Below are positions 46,463 through 56,153 of a stretch of DNA of 64,000 nucleotides, in pieces. Source of the DNA: Thalassospira xianhensis MCCC 1A02616. Its GTDB lineage: Bacteria > Pseudomonadota > Alphaproteobacteria > Rhodospirillales > Thalassospiraceae. Position 1 is the first letter of the stretch; every line of letters begins with the position of its first letter. The notes beneath the pieces are model-generated. The model made no database searches. It was not told the DNA's origin and was given only the letters and a program-made list of their open reading frames with translations. The position numbers and the translations under genes are program-made. The stretch is taken from positions 31,312 to 95,311 of the forward strand of contig NZ_JPWA01000017.1 in the NCBI RefSeq assembly GCF_003326475.1. Direction: 5' to 3'.

Positions 46463-48136
46463 TCAGGCGCGTGAGCCGGAATTCTGCTGACGGTTTTCAT
46501 CGCCATAAATCACATAGCGATGCTTGCCCTTGCTTTTGGCAACATAAAGCGCCTGATCGGCCTGCTCCAACAGTCTCTCCGGGCGGGTGTCATGATCGGG
46601 ATAAACGGCAATACCGATACTGATATTGATCGATATCCGGTTTCCGCCGGTGATGAACGGCATCAAAATGTCACTAAGGATTCTTTCGGCCAATGCGCGG
46701 GCTTCGGACACACCGTTCTCACCCAGATGCGAAACAATGACCATCTCGTCCCCGCCCGTGCGGGCAACCAGATCCCCACCGCGCACACAGCGGCGCAGCC
46801 GGCGCGCAACCTCACACAGGACCTCATCCCCCGCCGCATGTCCCAGCCGGTCATTGACCGGTTTGAAATCATCCAGATCAAGCGCAAGAACGCCAAGCTG
46901 ACTGTGCTGTCGCTTGGCCTGTGCCTGGGCATGTTCGAAATAAACGTCCAGTGCCAGACGGTTGCCAAGCCCGGTCAGCGGATCGTGATGCGCAATATGC
47001 TTCATCTTGCCCAGCGCCCTATCCTTCTCGGTCAGCTTGGCGACCAGACTGTTCAGGCTGTTTGACAGCGTGTTGATTTCACGCGCACCGGAAACCTGCG
47101 GCAGGCTCTCGATCTCGCCACGTTTAAGCTCTCCTGCAGCATTCGCGATCGTGACCAGCGGGCCGACGATGAAACCTGCCCCCCACCAGGCAAAAACACT
47201 AAACAGCACGGCAAGACTAAGGCCAAGGGCCAGAATATCGGACTGCAAATCGTGAACGGTTATCAGGGCGGCTTCTATCGGCTGACGGACCAGCACCGAC
47301 CAGCCAAGCCCCGGATAGTCGAAATGCCCGTCTGCCGGGGCAAAACCGGTCAGATAATCATGGCCATCCGGCCATTTCGCGATTTCCCATCCAATGTCTG
47401 ACCTGTGCGACCCTTTCTCCAGTTGAAGTTCAAGCTTCTGCCCGGTCATCGCGAAATCTGGCGCCAGAAGGATCGTCCCGTTCGCGCCGATGACAAAAAT
47501 ATCGACATTGCGATGCAGGCCCTGCCCGGCAAACAGGTTACGCCGCACCGTGTCCGCCCATTCCCAGCTCAGATGTGTTGCCAGAACACCATTGAGATTT
47601 CCGGCATCGTTCAGCAGGGGAACAGCGATATCGACAAACTGGATTGGCTCGCCGGTGGGGCTTGGAAATTTTTCGGCCAGCAGCTTGGCATCATGAACAT
47701 CCCCGATGAACATCCCCTTGCTGCCAAATTCATAGACGGGACGCGCGGAAATATCCTTGCCGACCAGAATATCCCCGGTTGCGGCCACTACGGTACCGCC
47801 CGCGTCAAGAACCCCGATCCAGGTGAAAATCGGCAATTCATGTTGCAACCGGTTGATCAGCGCGCTGGCCTGTTCGATGTCGTCAAGGTTGCGAAGGGCG
47901 CGAAGGGTACTCAGAACCGCAACTTCACCGCGATGGGTCCACATCGTCCGGTCGAGTTCGTCGGCCATTTGCAGGGCAAGATCGGAAACTCCAGCACCGA
48001 TCTGACTTGTCAGATCTTCTGCCGATCTTTTGCCGACAACATAACTCATGACGCCTGCCAAAGCGGCGACAAGCACCGCCGTGGCCAGCGCGATCTGGAT
48101 ACGAATACCCACCCGCGAAAGGCTTTTCACCTTCAA
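46463..48136 (-). CDS. Membrane diguanylate cyclase with periplasmic Cache sensor
   Basis: The 557-residue protein has an N-terminal membrane helix (IQIALATAVLVAALAGVMSY), a periplasmic double Cache-like domain (about residues 40-300: FTWIGVLDAGGTVVAATGDI, GKDISARPVYEFGSKGMFIG, DIFVIGANGTILLA), a second helix (ILALGLSLAVLFSVFAWWG), a HAMP-like linker and a GGDEF domain. The active-site motif is GGDEM rather than GGDEF, and an inhibitory site RGGD is present five residues before it. It should sense a small molecule and make cyclic di-GMP, though the final methionine might reduce activity. Confidence 0.9.
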   Translation of the reverse strand: MKVKSLSRVGIRIQIALATAVLVAALAGVMSYVVGKRSAEDLTSQIGAGVSDLALQMADELDRTMWTHRGEVAVLSTLRALRNLDDIEQASALINRLQHELPIFTWIGVLDAGGTVVAATGDILVGKDISARPVYEFGSKGMFIGDVHDAKLLAEKFPSPTGEPIQFVDIAVPLLNDAGNLNGVLATHLSWEWADTVRRNLFAGQGLHRNVDIFVIGANGTILLAPDFAMTGQKLELQLEKGSHRSDIGWEIAKWPDGHDYLTGFAPADGHFDYPGLGWSVLVRQPIEAALITVHDLQSDILALGLSLAVLFSVFAWWGAGFIVGPLVTIANAAGELKRGEIESLPQVSGAREINTLSNSLNSLVAKLTEKDRALGKMKHIAHHDPLTGLGNRLALDVYFEHAQAQAKRQHSQLGVLALDLDDFKPVNDRLGHAAGDEVLCEVARRLRRCVRGGDLVARTGGDEMVIVSHLGENGVSEARALAERILSDILMPFITGGNRISINISIGIAVYPDHDTRPERLLEQADQALYVAKSKGKHRYVIYGDENRQQNSGSRA

Positions 48137-48406
48137 TCCTCACACTTCCCATCGGGCAGCACGTTTGATGGCTGTCCTATTTATATGCCGCTATTTTAAT
48201 CGAAACGGCTTATCTTGTGCTGCATATAAGATGTCGCACAGACCATTTTAAGCCCGACCATAAAAACATTTTTCATGATGTCCTTCCGTTTGGCCGGGTA
48301 ATTTCCAACATATTGAAAAATCGGCAGTTCCAAAACTCTTTTAAGCCGGGCGCGCAAACGTTACACCAGACTTGATCCGCAATCGAAACAGTGATGAAAC
48401 GATATT

Positions 48407-49042
48407 ATGACCATTACGCAAATCATCTACTGGCTTGAACTGACCGGCGTTGCCGTTTTCGCCGTAACCGGCGCGCTGGAGGCATCCCGCCGACAGATGG
48501 ATATTGTCGGCTTCGTTTTGATTGCGACTTTTACCGGCATTGGCGGGGGAACGGTGCGCGACGTGATCACCGGCGCCACACCGGTTTTCTGGATCCGCGA
48601 TCCGGCCTGGGTAATTACCTGTATCGGCAGTGCAGTCTTCACCTATTTCACCGCCCATCTTGTCGAACGGCGTTATGTCGCGCTGATCTGGCTTGATGCG
48701 CTTGGTCTTGCGATGTTTGGCGTGACGGGGGCGGCAATCGGTCTTAACCTGGGCGTGTCACCATTGGTTGCCATCATCCTTGGCACCATCACGGCCACAT
48801 TTGGTGGCATGGTGCGTGATGTGGTGTGTAACGAAATCCCGCTGATCCTGCGCCCGGAAATCTATATCACCTGCGCGCTTCTCGGCGCCTCAATCTATGT
48901 GATCGGCACCGATATCCTGTCACTTCCCCGTGCCCCGGTCGCCCTGATCGCGTTCCTGTGCTCCTTCGCCCTGCGCGCCAGCGCCATACGCTTCAAACTG
49001 AGTTTCCCGGTTTACAAGGCCCGTCCTGGGCGGGAATATTAA
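48407..49042 (+). CDS. TRIC-type cation channel family protein (UPF0126, YadS/YicG-like)
   Basis: The 211-residue protein has six to seven membrane helices in two repeats, each with the conserved glycine-rich motif: ATFTGIGGGTVRDVITG and GTITATFGGMVRDVVCNEIP. These motifs mark prokaryotic trimeric intracellular cation channel homologues, which form K+-permeable trimers. The gene stands alone. Confidence 0.92.
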   Translation: MTITQIIYWLELTGVAVFAVTGALEASRRQMDIVGFVLIATFTGIGGGTVRDVITGATPVFWIRDPAWVITCIGSAVFTYFTAHLVERRYVALIWLDALGLAMFGVTGAAIGLNLGVSPLVAIILGTITATFGGMVRDVVCNEIPLILRPEIYITCALLGASIYVIGTDILSLPRAPVALIAFLCSFALRASAIRFKLSFPVYKARPGREY

Positions 49043-49117
49043 CGTCATACAAACGCTTGCCGCGCCAGAATGCGGCAAGGATCAGTATGAAATTCACTTC
49101 GGGGGAACGGAGCAACG

Positions 49118-51337
49118 ATGGCAAAGGGTAATGGCACAAGCAATCTGACACTGGAGCAGGTTCTGCAGATGGGACTGAACCATCAGCGTGCCGGACGCGT
49201 TTCCGATGCGATCATTCTTTATCAAAAAATCCTGAAGATGATCCCCAACCAGCCCGAAGCCCTGCACCTGATGGGCCTTTGCCACCATCAAAAGGGCAAC
49301 CATCGCAAAGCCATCGAATTGATGCGCAAATCGTTAAAGGGTGCTGCCAACAATCCGGTGGTGCATAACAATCTCGCCGTTTCGCTGGCGGCAGCAAACG
49401 ATCCCAAAGCGGCAGAAGAACATTATCGCACCTCAATCCGGATCAATCCGTCCTATACAGAGGCGCACAGCAACCTTGCAGCCCTTCTCGGCAACCGGGA
49501 AGGTTTTGCCGAGGCAATCGAACATTACAAGATTGCCCTGAAACACAACCCCACCCATTTCGCATCACACAAGGGGTTGGGAAATGCGCTGTCGAGGCAA
49601 AGCAAACCGACCGAAGCCCTCAATCACTACAAGGCTGCATTACAGCTTAATCCCCACGATGCCGATTTGCAGACCGACACCGGGATTGCCCTGAAACTCC
49701 TTGGCCGGGTGGAGGATGCCATCCGCCATCACACAAATGCGCGACGGCTCGACAAAAGCGAAAACCGGCATTTCTTTTCATTTGCCAATACGCTGGAGGG
49801 CTGCCAACTCAAATCGGGTAATCAAGAGCTTGAAGAGACTCTTCTGGAGATGCTCGTCTCGGACGAGATCACACCGGGCGGTCTTGCTGTGCCCGTTATG
49901 TCGGTATTGATGCTCAAGGACGAGTTTCGGGCAATCATCGAGCGCTACGAAGACCGGCAAAGCCGTCCTGACCGGGTTGACCCCGACGACCTTGAACGTT
50001 TGAATGCCGAACCTCTTTTCCTGCGACTGTTAAATATTGTGCCATTTTCCAATGCACAATTCGAATTTGCCCTGACGGCCATCCGGCGGGCCCTGCTGCT
50101 TGATCCCCCCGCAAAACTTGCCGATCACCTGCCATTTCTCGCAACACTGGCAGCACAATGCTTTAACAATGAATATGTCTATATCCTTGATCAGGATGAA
50201 CGGGCTGCGCTGATAAAACGCGAGCAGGCCATCAAGGACAATCTGGCCGCAGGTAAAAATCCCGCACCGGAAGAAGTTGCTGTTCTGTGCTGCTATCGCG
50301 CACTTATCGATTATGACTGGGCCACCGATCTTGAAACGGCGACCTGGCCCGACGAGATGCGCGATGTCATCCGTCGCCAGCGTGACGAACCGCTGCAGGA
50401 ACGCGAACTGCGCAAGAAAATCCCCAACCTGACCGGTATCGAGGACAAGGTTTCGCAAATTGTCCGCGCCCAATACGAGGAAAACCCGTATCCGCGCTGG
50501 ATTCACGCCGGTATCAGCAAAACAGGTCGCCCTGTTGGCGACTTGCTGCGCAGCAATCCGTTGCTGATGGATCTGGGGGACTACGTAACACCTGAAAAGC
50601 CGGAAATTCTTGTTGCCGGTTGCGGCACCGGACAGCACAGCCTGCATACCGCGACCCGGTTTTCTGACGTGCGTGTGCTTGCCGTGGATCTCAGCCTTGC
50701 CAGCCTTGCTTATGCGCAACGCCAAACCGAAAATCTTGGCATTCGCAATATCGAATTCGGGCAGGCCGATATCCTGCAACTGGAAAACATGGACAGGACA
50801 TTCGACGTTGTCGAATGTTCGGGCGTGCTCCATCACATGGATGACCCGATGGCAGGCTGGCGCGTTCTGGAACGTATTTTACGGCCCGGCGGGCTCATGC
50901 GCATCGGCCTATACAGCGAACTGGCACGTCAGGACATCGTGGCTGCGCGGGACTATATCGCCCAAAAGGGCTATGGCACGGGTGCGGACGACATCCGGCA
51001 ATGCCGACAGGATATTCTATCAGGCGATGAAGAACTTGCCTTCAAGCCGGGCATTCGGTCGGATTTCTATAGTCTGAGTGCCTGTCGCGATCTGATATTC
51101 CACGTGCAGGAGCACCGTTTCACCCTATTGCAAATCCGGGAATGCCTTGATGAGCTGGGTCTGGAATTCATCGATTTTGAACTCCGCCCGCAACATCATT
51201 TCACCGCTAAACGCACCGAAATCAATAGCAAGTTCAAGGGCAATGAACGCCTTGTTCCGTGGAACAAATTCGAACACGAATTCCCCAACACCTTTACCAA
51301 CATGTATCAGTTCTGGTGCCGTAAACCCAAAAGCTAA
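49118..51337 (+). CDS. TPR repeat-methyltransferase fusion protein
   Basis: The 739-residue protein has an N-terminal block of six or seven tetratricopeptide repeats (about residues 10-220: AGRVSDAIILYQKILKMIPN, KGNHRKAIELMRKSLKGAAN, EGFAEAIEHYKIALKHNPTH), a middle helical part, and a class I SAM methyltransferase domain (about 490-640: ILVAGCGTGQHSLHTATRF, VLAVDLSLASLAYAQRQ, DVVECSGVLHHMDDPMAGW, RPGGLMRIGLYSE). TPRs usually bind a partner or substrate. The methylated substrate is unknown. It is preceded by a GGGGGAACGGAG site. Confidence 0.88.
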   Translation: MAKGNGTSNLTLEQVLQMGLNHQRAGRVSDAIILYQKILKMIPNQPEALHLMGLCHHQKGNHRKAIELMRKSLKGAANNPVVHNNLAVSLAAANDPKAAEEHYRTSIRINPSYTEAHSNLAALLGNREGFAEAIEHYKIALKHNPTHFASHKGLGNALSRQSKPTEALNHYKAALQLNPHDADLQTDTGIALKLLGRVEDAIRHHTNARRLDKSENRHFFSFANTLEGCQLKSGNQELEETLLEMLVSDEITPGGLAVPVMSVLMLKDEFRAIIERYEDRQSRPDRVDPDDLERLNAEPLFLRLLNIVPFSNAQFEFALTAIRRALLLDPPAKLADHLPFLATLAAQCFNNEYVYILDQDERAALIKREQAIKDNLAAGKNPAPEEVAVLCCYRALIDYDWATDLETATWPDEMRDVIRRQRDEPLQERELRKKIPNLTGIEDKVSQIVRAQYEENPYPRWIHAGISKTGRPVGDLLRSNPLLMDLGDYVTPEKPEILVAGCGTGQHSLHTATRFSDVRVLAVDLSLASLAYAQRQTENLGIRNIEFGQADILQLENMDRTFDVVECSGVLHHMDDPMAGWRVLERILRPGGLMRIGLYSELARQDIVAARDYIAQKGYGTGADDIRQCRQDILSGDEELAFKPGIRSDFYSLSACRDLIFHVQEHRFTLLQIRECLDELGLEFIDFELRPQHHFTAKRTEINSKFKGNERLVPWNKFEHEFPNTFTNMYQFWCRKPKS

Positions 51338-51342
51338 GCAGG

Positions 51343-52056
51343 CTACTCGACAATCAGCTGCACCCGGTCGCTTGAAAAGGCGGTGATCCCGTATTCAATC
51401 GGCACCCCCGCCGCATCGACATCGACACTTTCCGTGGATATCACCGGCCGATTCTTGGCCTGTTTCAGCAGGCTGGCAACCCGTGATGATGGCAACTGGG
51501 CGCTGATGCGGGTGGTTTTTCGGCTGTAATCATCAATCCCGAAATGCTTGAACGCCTCTGTCAGGGATTTTGTTTGGGTAAATATCTCGACAATCCCCTC
51601 GAACCGCGCCACCGGAAGGTAGCTTGTCGCCACCGCCAGCGGAATGCCATCGGCCTCGGATACTGAAAACAGTTCGACAACCCGCGTTCCCGGTTTGACA
51701 TCCAGAAACTGGGCGATGGTCGCACTGGCTTTCAGGACTTCAGACGAAATCAATCGTTTGTCGGGCAAACGATGACGTCCCGACACGATCTGGGAAAAGC
51801 GTGTCTTGCTGCCAAGCGGATAATCGAGGATCTGTTCCTGAACAAAAGCGCCCCGCCCCTGTTCGACACGCACGACATTGGCATCGACAAGTGCTGACAT
51901 CGCACGTCGCACTGTATGCCGATTCACGCCGAATCTGCGGACCAGTTCCATCTCGGTCGGCATTTTGTCGCCGGGGGCAAAGACCCCGCTGGCAATATCG
52001 GCAAGAAGCTGTTTTTCGATTTGCTTCCAGATAGATAGCCCGGCTTCCCAATCCAT
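51343..52056 (-). CDS. phnF: Phosphonate utilisation transcriptional regulator PhnF (GntR/HutC family)
   Basis: The 237-residue regulator has a GntR winged helix (KMPTEMELVRRFGVNRHTVR, NVVRVEQGRGAFV) and a HutC/UTRA ligand domain (GTRVVELFSVSEADGIPLAV, ALVDANV, TTRISAQLPSSRVASLLKQA). It is divergent from phnG, the usual place of PhnF, and probably represses the phn genes. ATG at 52056 has a GGGGA site; ATG at 52068 would add four residues. Tandem HutC-type sites lie between it and phnG. Confidence 0.92.
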   Translation of the reverse strand: MDWEAGLSIWKQIEKQLLADIASGVFAPGDKMPTEMELVRRFGVNRHTVRRAMSALVDANVVRVEQGRGAFVQEQILDYPLGSKTRFSQIVSGRHRLPDKRLISSEVLKASATIAQFLDVKPGTRVVELFSVSEADGIPLAVATSYLPVARFEGIVEIFTQTKSLTEAFKHFGIDDYSRKTTRISAQLPSSRVASLLKQAKNRPVISTESVDVDAAGVPIEYGITAFSSDRVQLIVE

Positions 52057-52129
52057 CGAAATCCCCATTCACAAAACTTTCACCGCAAGACCTTTGCCAA
52101 GCGCGCGTAATCGTCTTATAACGTGAATA

Positions 52130-52162
52130 TGTATAGACGTCTAGACAAATTTTGAATTTGTC
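52130..52162. promoter_or_regulatory. Candidate PhnF operator: tandem GTMTAKAC sites and an overlapping palindrome
   Basis: GTATAGAC (52131-52138) and GTCTAGAC (52139-52146) directly adjoin and both fit the HutC-subfamily operator GTMTAKAC. They overlap a second perfect repeat, GACAAATT-TTG-AATTTGTC (52144-52162). The sites lie in the 132-base phnF-phnG gap, 27-59 bases before the phnG ATG. Confidence 0.75.
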
Positions 52163-52188
52163 GATACCCGCATAGAAGGATCATACAG

Positions 52189-52677
52189 ATGACGGCGCAA
52201 CCCGCCCCGCAATCCGGATCAGACCAGGGATCAATCATCGATCCCGCCACACAGGCCCGCCAACGCTGGATGGCGGTACTGGCACGCACAGACCGCGCAA
52301 TTCTGGAACAGGAATGGCACGATCATTTTGCCGATGTGCAATGGAGCCACCTGCGCGAACCGCAAATCGGCATGGTCATGGTGCGTGGCCGCGCTGGTGG
52401 CGCCGGGCAGCGCTTCAACCTTGGCGAAATGACCGTCACACGCTGCGCAGTTACCCTGTCCGATGGCACGGTCGGCCATGCCTATGTCAAGGGACGCGAC
52501 CGGATACAGGCGCAATATGCCGCCCTGTTTGATGCGATCATGCAGCGCGACGACACCGCATCCGATTTCATCGACATGCTGGCCCACCAGCAGGCCGAAG
52601 CAAAACGCGAAAACGCCCGCAAGGTCGCCGCCACCAAGGTCGATTTCTTTACCCTTGTCCGAGGAGAAGACGAATGA
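52189..52677 (+). CDS. phnG: C-P lyase complex subunit PhnG
   Basis: The 162-residue subunit matches PhnG (RQRWMAVLARTDRAILEQEW, RQPQIGMVMVRGR-like segment REPQIGMVMVRGRAGGAGQ, FNLGEMTVTRCAVTLSDG). PhnGHIJ form the C-P lyase core; PhnG contacts PhnI. An AAGGA site precedes the ATG. It starts the plus-strand operon and overlaps phnH by four bases. Confidence 0.96.
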   Translation: MTAQPAPQSGSDQGSIIDPATQARQRWMAVLARTDRAILEQEWHDHFADVQWSHLREPQIGMVMVRGRAGGAGQRFNLGEMTVTRCAVTLSDGTVGHAYVKGRDRIQAQYAALFDAIMQRDDTASDFIDMLAHQQAEAKRENARKVAATKVDFFTLVRGEDE

Positions 52678-53282
52678 TCCCGCAACCCCGGGCCCCCGAA
52701 TTGCTGCGCGGTTTTGAAAATGCTGCCTTTGAGTCCAATGCCGTTTTCCGCACCATTCTCGATGCCATGGCCCATCCCGGCCGCATTTACGATCTGCCGC
52801 TTGATGTCCCGGCACCGACCGGGCTGAACAAATCCGCAACCGCGTTCCTGCTGGCAATGGCCGATATGGATACGACAATCTGGCTCTCCCCCGATTGCGC
52901 ATCGAATGCTGCCAATGCCCACCTGAAATTCCATTGCGGCAGCCCGATCACCGGAACATCATCCGCTGCCGATTTTGCCGTCGCCCGCCTTGATGGGGAT
53001 CTCGCCTTCATCACCGATCTGGCGCTTGGCAATGCCGAATATCCCGATCAGTCGGCAACCCTGATCCTTCAGGTCGAAGACATATCGGACAAGGCCGACA
53101 TGATCCTGCGCGGCCCCGGCATCAAGGAAAGCCAGAACCTTTCCGTGCCCGGCTTGCCCGCCGCCTTCCACACATGGCGCGCGGAAAACCATCATCTGTT
53201 CCCCTGCGGTGTCGATGTCATCTTTGCCGCGGATCGCAAAATCGCCGCCCTTCCGCGCACCACCCGGATCGAGGTCAGATAA
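52674..53282 (+). CDS. phnH: C-P lyase complex subunit PhnH
   Basis: The 202-residue protein has PhnH segments FRTILDAMAHPGRIYDLP, AMADMDTTIWLS, FHCGSPI and NAEYPDQSATLILQVE. It is a structural subunit of the C-P lyase core. It overlaps phnG by four bases and ends one base before phnI. Confidence 0.96.
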   Translation: MIPQPRAPELLRGFENAAFESNAVFRTILDAMAHPGRIYDLPLDVPAPTGLNKSATAFLLAMADMDTTIWLSPDCASNAANAHLKFHCGSPITGTSSAADFAVARLDGDLAFITDLALGNAEYPDQSATLILQVEDISDKADMILRGPGIKESQNLSVPGLPAAFHTWRAENHHLFPCGVDVIFAADRKIAALPRTTRIEVR

Positions 53283-53283
53283 A

Positions 53284-54426
53284 ATGTATGTAGCCGTCAA
53301 AGGTGGTGAACGCGCCATCAACAATGCCCACCGGCTTCTGGCCGAAAAACGCCGTGGCGACAGGGACGTTGCCGAAATTGAAACCAGCCAGATCGAACAG
53401 CAATTATCCCTGTCCGTCACCCGCGTCATGGCCGAAGGATCGCTTTATGACCGCGATCTGGCCGCCCTTGCCATCAAGCAGGGCCGCGGCGACCTGATCG
53501 AGGCGATCTTCCTAATGCGCGCCTATCGCACGACATTGCCGCGCTTTGCCTTTTCCAAACCGGTCAAAACCGCCGAAATGGATATCGCACGCCGCATTTC
53601 GGCAACCTTCAAGGATTTGCCGGGCGGGCAGATTCTCGGCCCGACATTTGATTACACCCACCGCCTGCTTGATTTCACCCTGATGGCCAATGGCGAGGAA
53701 CCGGCAACCGCCCACACCGCCGATCACCCAGTAGATGAAACCATGCCGCGTGTTCTCGATGACCTTCTGAATTACGAGGGCCTGATACAGGATGAACCCA
53801 ACCCGACCAATGATGACGCCCCGGTCGCCGATCTGACGCGCGAAGCCGTCAAATTCCCCGCCGACCGTGATCTTCGCCTGCAAAATCTGGCCCGCGGCGA
53901 CGAAGGTTTTGTTCTGGCACTGGGTTATTCCACCCAGCGCGGCTACGCCAACAGCCACGCCTTTGTCGGTGAAATCCGCTATGGCAGCGTTGCGGTCGAA
54001 ATCGAACCCGAAGAACTCGGCTTTGCCATCGATATCGGCGATATCGAACTGACCGAATGCGAAACGGTGAACAAATTCAAGGGATCGAAAACCAAACTGC
54101 CGCAATTCACCCGTGGCTACGGGCTTGTCTTCGGTCAGAACGAACGCAAGGCGATTTCGATGGCGCTGGTGGATCGCGCCATGCGTGCGCGCGAAATGGG
54201 CGAACAGGTCATGGGCCCGGCCCAGGACGAGGAATTCGTCATGGAACATAGCGACAATGTGCAGGCAACCGGCTTTGTCGAACATATCAAGCTGCCCCAC
54301 TATGTCGATTTCCAGGGCGAGCTTGAACTTGTCCGGCGCATGCGTGCCGAAGTGCTGGAACGTCTGGCAAAGGCGGACGCAGCAGATGCCGAAAACGCCA
54401 GATCACAACCCGAAGCCGCGGAGTAA
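53284..54426 (+). CDS. phnI: C-P lyase subunit PhnI (nucleosidase/phosphonylation)
   Basis: The 380-residue protein starts MYVAVKGGERAINNAHRLL and carries QGRGDLIEAIFLMRAYRTT, FSKPVKTAEMDIARRISATF, ALGYSTQRGYANSHAFVGE and HIKLPHYVDFQGELEL. PhnI attaches the phosphonate to ribose of ATP with PhnGHL. ATG at 53284 is one base after the phnH stop; an in-frame ATG 75 bases upstream lies inside phnH and is rejected. The last 15 residues are acidic. Confidence 0.97.
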   Translation: MYVAVKGGERAINNAHRLLAEKRRGDRDVAEIETSQIEQQLSLSVTRVMAEGSLYDRDLAALAIKQGRGDLIEAIFLMRAYRTTLPRFAFSKPVKTAEMDIARRISATFKDLPGGQILGPTFDYTHRLLDFTLMANGEEPATAHTADHPVDETMPRVLDDLLNYEGLIQDEPNPTNDDAPVADLTREAVKFPADRDLRLQNLARGDEGFVLALGYSTQRGYANSHAFVGEIRYGSVAVEIEPEELGFAIDIGDIELTECETVNKFKGSKTKLPQFTRGYGLVFGQNERKAISMALVDRAMRAREMGEQVMGPAQDEEFVMEHSDNVQATGFVEHIKLPHYVDFQGELELVRRMRAEVLERLAKADAADAENARSQPEAAE

Positions 54427-54431
54427 CCAAT

Positions 54432-55361
54432 ATGGAACAGACCGTAAATAATCCGCTAGAAGCATCTTCGGCCTATAATTTTGCCTATCTTGATGAACAA
54501 ACCAAACGCATGATCCGGCGCGCGTTGCTAAAGGCCGTTGCCATCCCCGGATATCAGGTGCCGTTTGCCGGCCGCGAAATGCCGATGCCCTATGGCTGGG
54601 GTACCGGCGGGGTGCAGGTCACGGCCGCCGTGATTGGCCCGGACGATACGCTGAAAGTTATTGATCAGGGCGCGGACGACACCACCAATGCCGTGTCGAT
54701 CCGGCAGTTCTTTGCCAAGACCGCCAATGTCGCGACCACGGAAAAAACCGCCGAGGCATCAATCATCCAGACCCGCCACCGCATTCCCGAAAAGGAACTG
54801 CGCGAAGACCAGATCCTTGTCTATCAGGTGCCGATCCCCGAACCACTTCGCTTCCTCGAACCGCGCGAAACCGAAACGCGCAAGATGCACGCGCTCGAAG
54901 AATACGGGCTGATGCATGTGAAGCTTTATGAGGACATTTCGCGTCACGGCCATATCGCCACCACCTATGCCTATCCGGTGATGGTTGATGATCGCTATGT
55001 CATGGATCCGTCACCGACACCGAAATTCGACAATCCGAAAATGGACATGATGGCCGCTCTGCAGCTTTTCGGCGCCGGTCGTGAAAAGCGCATCTATGCC
55101 CTGCCGCCTTACACCAAGGTCAAAAGCCTCGATTTTGAAGATCACCCGTTCGAGGTGCAAAGCTGGAAGGACGAATGCGGCATGTGCGGCGCAACCGACA
55201 GCTACCTTGACGAAGTCATCCTCGATGACAAAGGCAACCGGATGTTTGTCTGCTCGGACACCGATTATTGCAGCGAACGGCAGGACGCCGGCCATCGCGG
55301 CCCGCAACATCATGACCAGCCCCTTGGCACCAGCCACAGCAACGGAAAGGCCGCAGAATAA
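54432..55361 (+). CDS. phnJ: Carbon-phosphorus lyase PhnJ (radical SAM-type catalytic subunit)
   Basis: The 309-residue enzyme carries the 4Fe-4S cysteines C249, C252, C274 and C280, with spacing C-x2-C-x21-C-x5-C identical to that I recall for E. coli PhnJ. Other segments are NFAYLDEQTKRMIRRALLKA, AIPGYQVPFAGREMPMPYGW and GLMHVKLYEDISRHGHI. It cleaves the C-P bond of ribosyl phosphonate to give 5-phosphoribosyl 1,2-cyclic phosphate and a hydrocarbon. It shares one base with phnK (TAATG). Confidence 0.98.
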   Translation: MEQTVNNPLEASSAYNFAYLDEQTKRMIRRALLKAVAIPGYQVPFAGREMPMPYGWGTGGVQVTAAVIGPDDTLKVIDQGADDTTNAVSIRQFFAKTANVATTEKTAEASIIQTRHRIPEKELREDQILVYQVPIPEPLRFLEPRETETRKMHALEEYGLMHVKLYEDISRHGHIATTYAYPVMVDDRYVMDPSPTPKFDNPKMDMMAALQLFGAGREKRIYALPPYTKVKSLDFEDHPFEVQSWKDECGMCGATDSYLDEVILDDKGNRMFVCSDTDYCSERQDAGHRGPQHHDQPLGTSHSNGKAAE

Positions 55362-56143
55362 TGACCCGTTCACATGAACCGCTTCTGCGCGTTTCCGACC
55401 TGACCATGATGTATGGTGACCGGGTCGGCTGCCGCAATGTAAGTTTCGAGCTCCGCCCCGGCGAAGTGCTTGGCATCGTTGGTGAATCCGGCTCTGGCAA
55501 ATCAACTTTGCTGCGCAGCATTTCCGCCCAGCAGGAACCGACCAAGGGCACAGTCGAATACCATACCCGCATTGATGGCATCCGTGACATCTATCAGATG
55601 TCCGAAGCGCAACGTCGACTGCTGATGCGCACCGACTGGGCGTTTGTCCACCAGAATGCCCGCGACGGATTGCGCATGAATGTCAGTGCCGGGGCCAATA
55701 TCGGCGAACGCCTGATGGCCGTCGGTGACCGTCATTACGGCAACATCCGGAATGCCGCCGAAAACTGGCTTGACAAGGTCGAAATTGCCACCGAACGCCT
55801 TGATGATCTGCCCTCAACCTTTTCGGGTGGCATGCAGCAACGCCTGCAGATCGCCCGCAACCTCGTAACCAGCCCGCGTCTCGTTTTCATGGACGAACCC
55901 ACGGGTGGTCTGGACGTCTCGGTTCAGGCCCGCCTGCTCGATCTGCTGCGCGGGCTGGTTCACGACCTTAATCTGGCGGTGATCATCGTCACCCACGATC
56001 TGGCGGTCGCCCGCCTGTTATCGCATCGCCTGATGGTCATGCAGCGCGGCGAAGTGATCGAAAGCGGCCTGACCGATCAGGTGCTCGACGATCCGCAACA
56101 CGCCTATACGCAGCTGCTTGTTTCTTCCATCCTGCAAAACTAG
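55361..56143 (+). CDS. phnK: C-P lyase-associated ABC-type ATPase PhnK
   Basis: The 260-residue protein has Walker A (VGESGSGKSTLLRS), signature (FSGGMQQRLQIARN) and Walker B (LVFMDEPTGGLD). PhnK binds the C-P lyase core through PhnJ and, with PhnL, uses ATP to open the complex. No membrane partner is needed. It starts on the stop of phnJ and ends ten bases before phnL. Confidence 0.96.
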   Translation: MTRSHEPLLRVSDLTMMYGDRVGCRNVSFELRPGEVLGIVGESGSGKSTLLRSISAQQEPTKGTVEYHTRIDGIRDIYQMSEAQRRLLMRTDWAFVHQNARDGLRMNVSAGANIGERLMAVGDRHYGNIRNAAENWLDKVEIATERLDDLPSTFSGGMQQRLQIARNLVTSPRLVFMDEPTGGLDVSVQARLLDLLRGLVHDLNLAVIIVTHDLAVARLLSHRLMVMQRGEVIESGLTDQVLDDPQHAYTQLLVSSILQN

Positions 56144-56153
56144 GGCGATTGAA

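Noticed and set aside
48372..48405. A TGATCC followed by AT-rich DNA before the TRIC-type channel gene
   Set aside because: At a spacing of 18 the -10 position reads AAACGA, unlike the three RpoE-type promoters; not counted as a regulon member.
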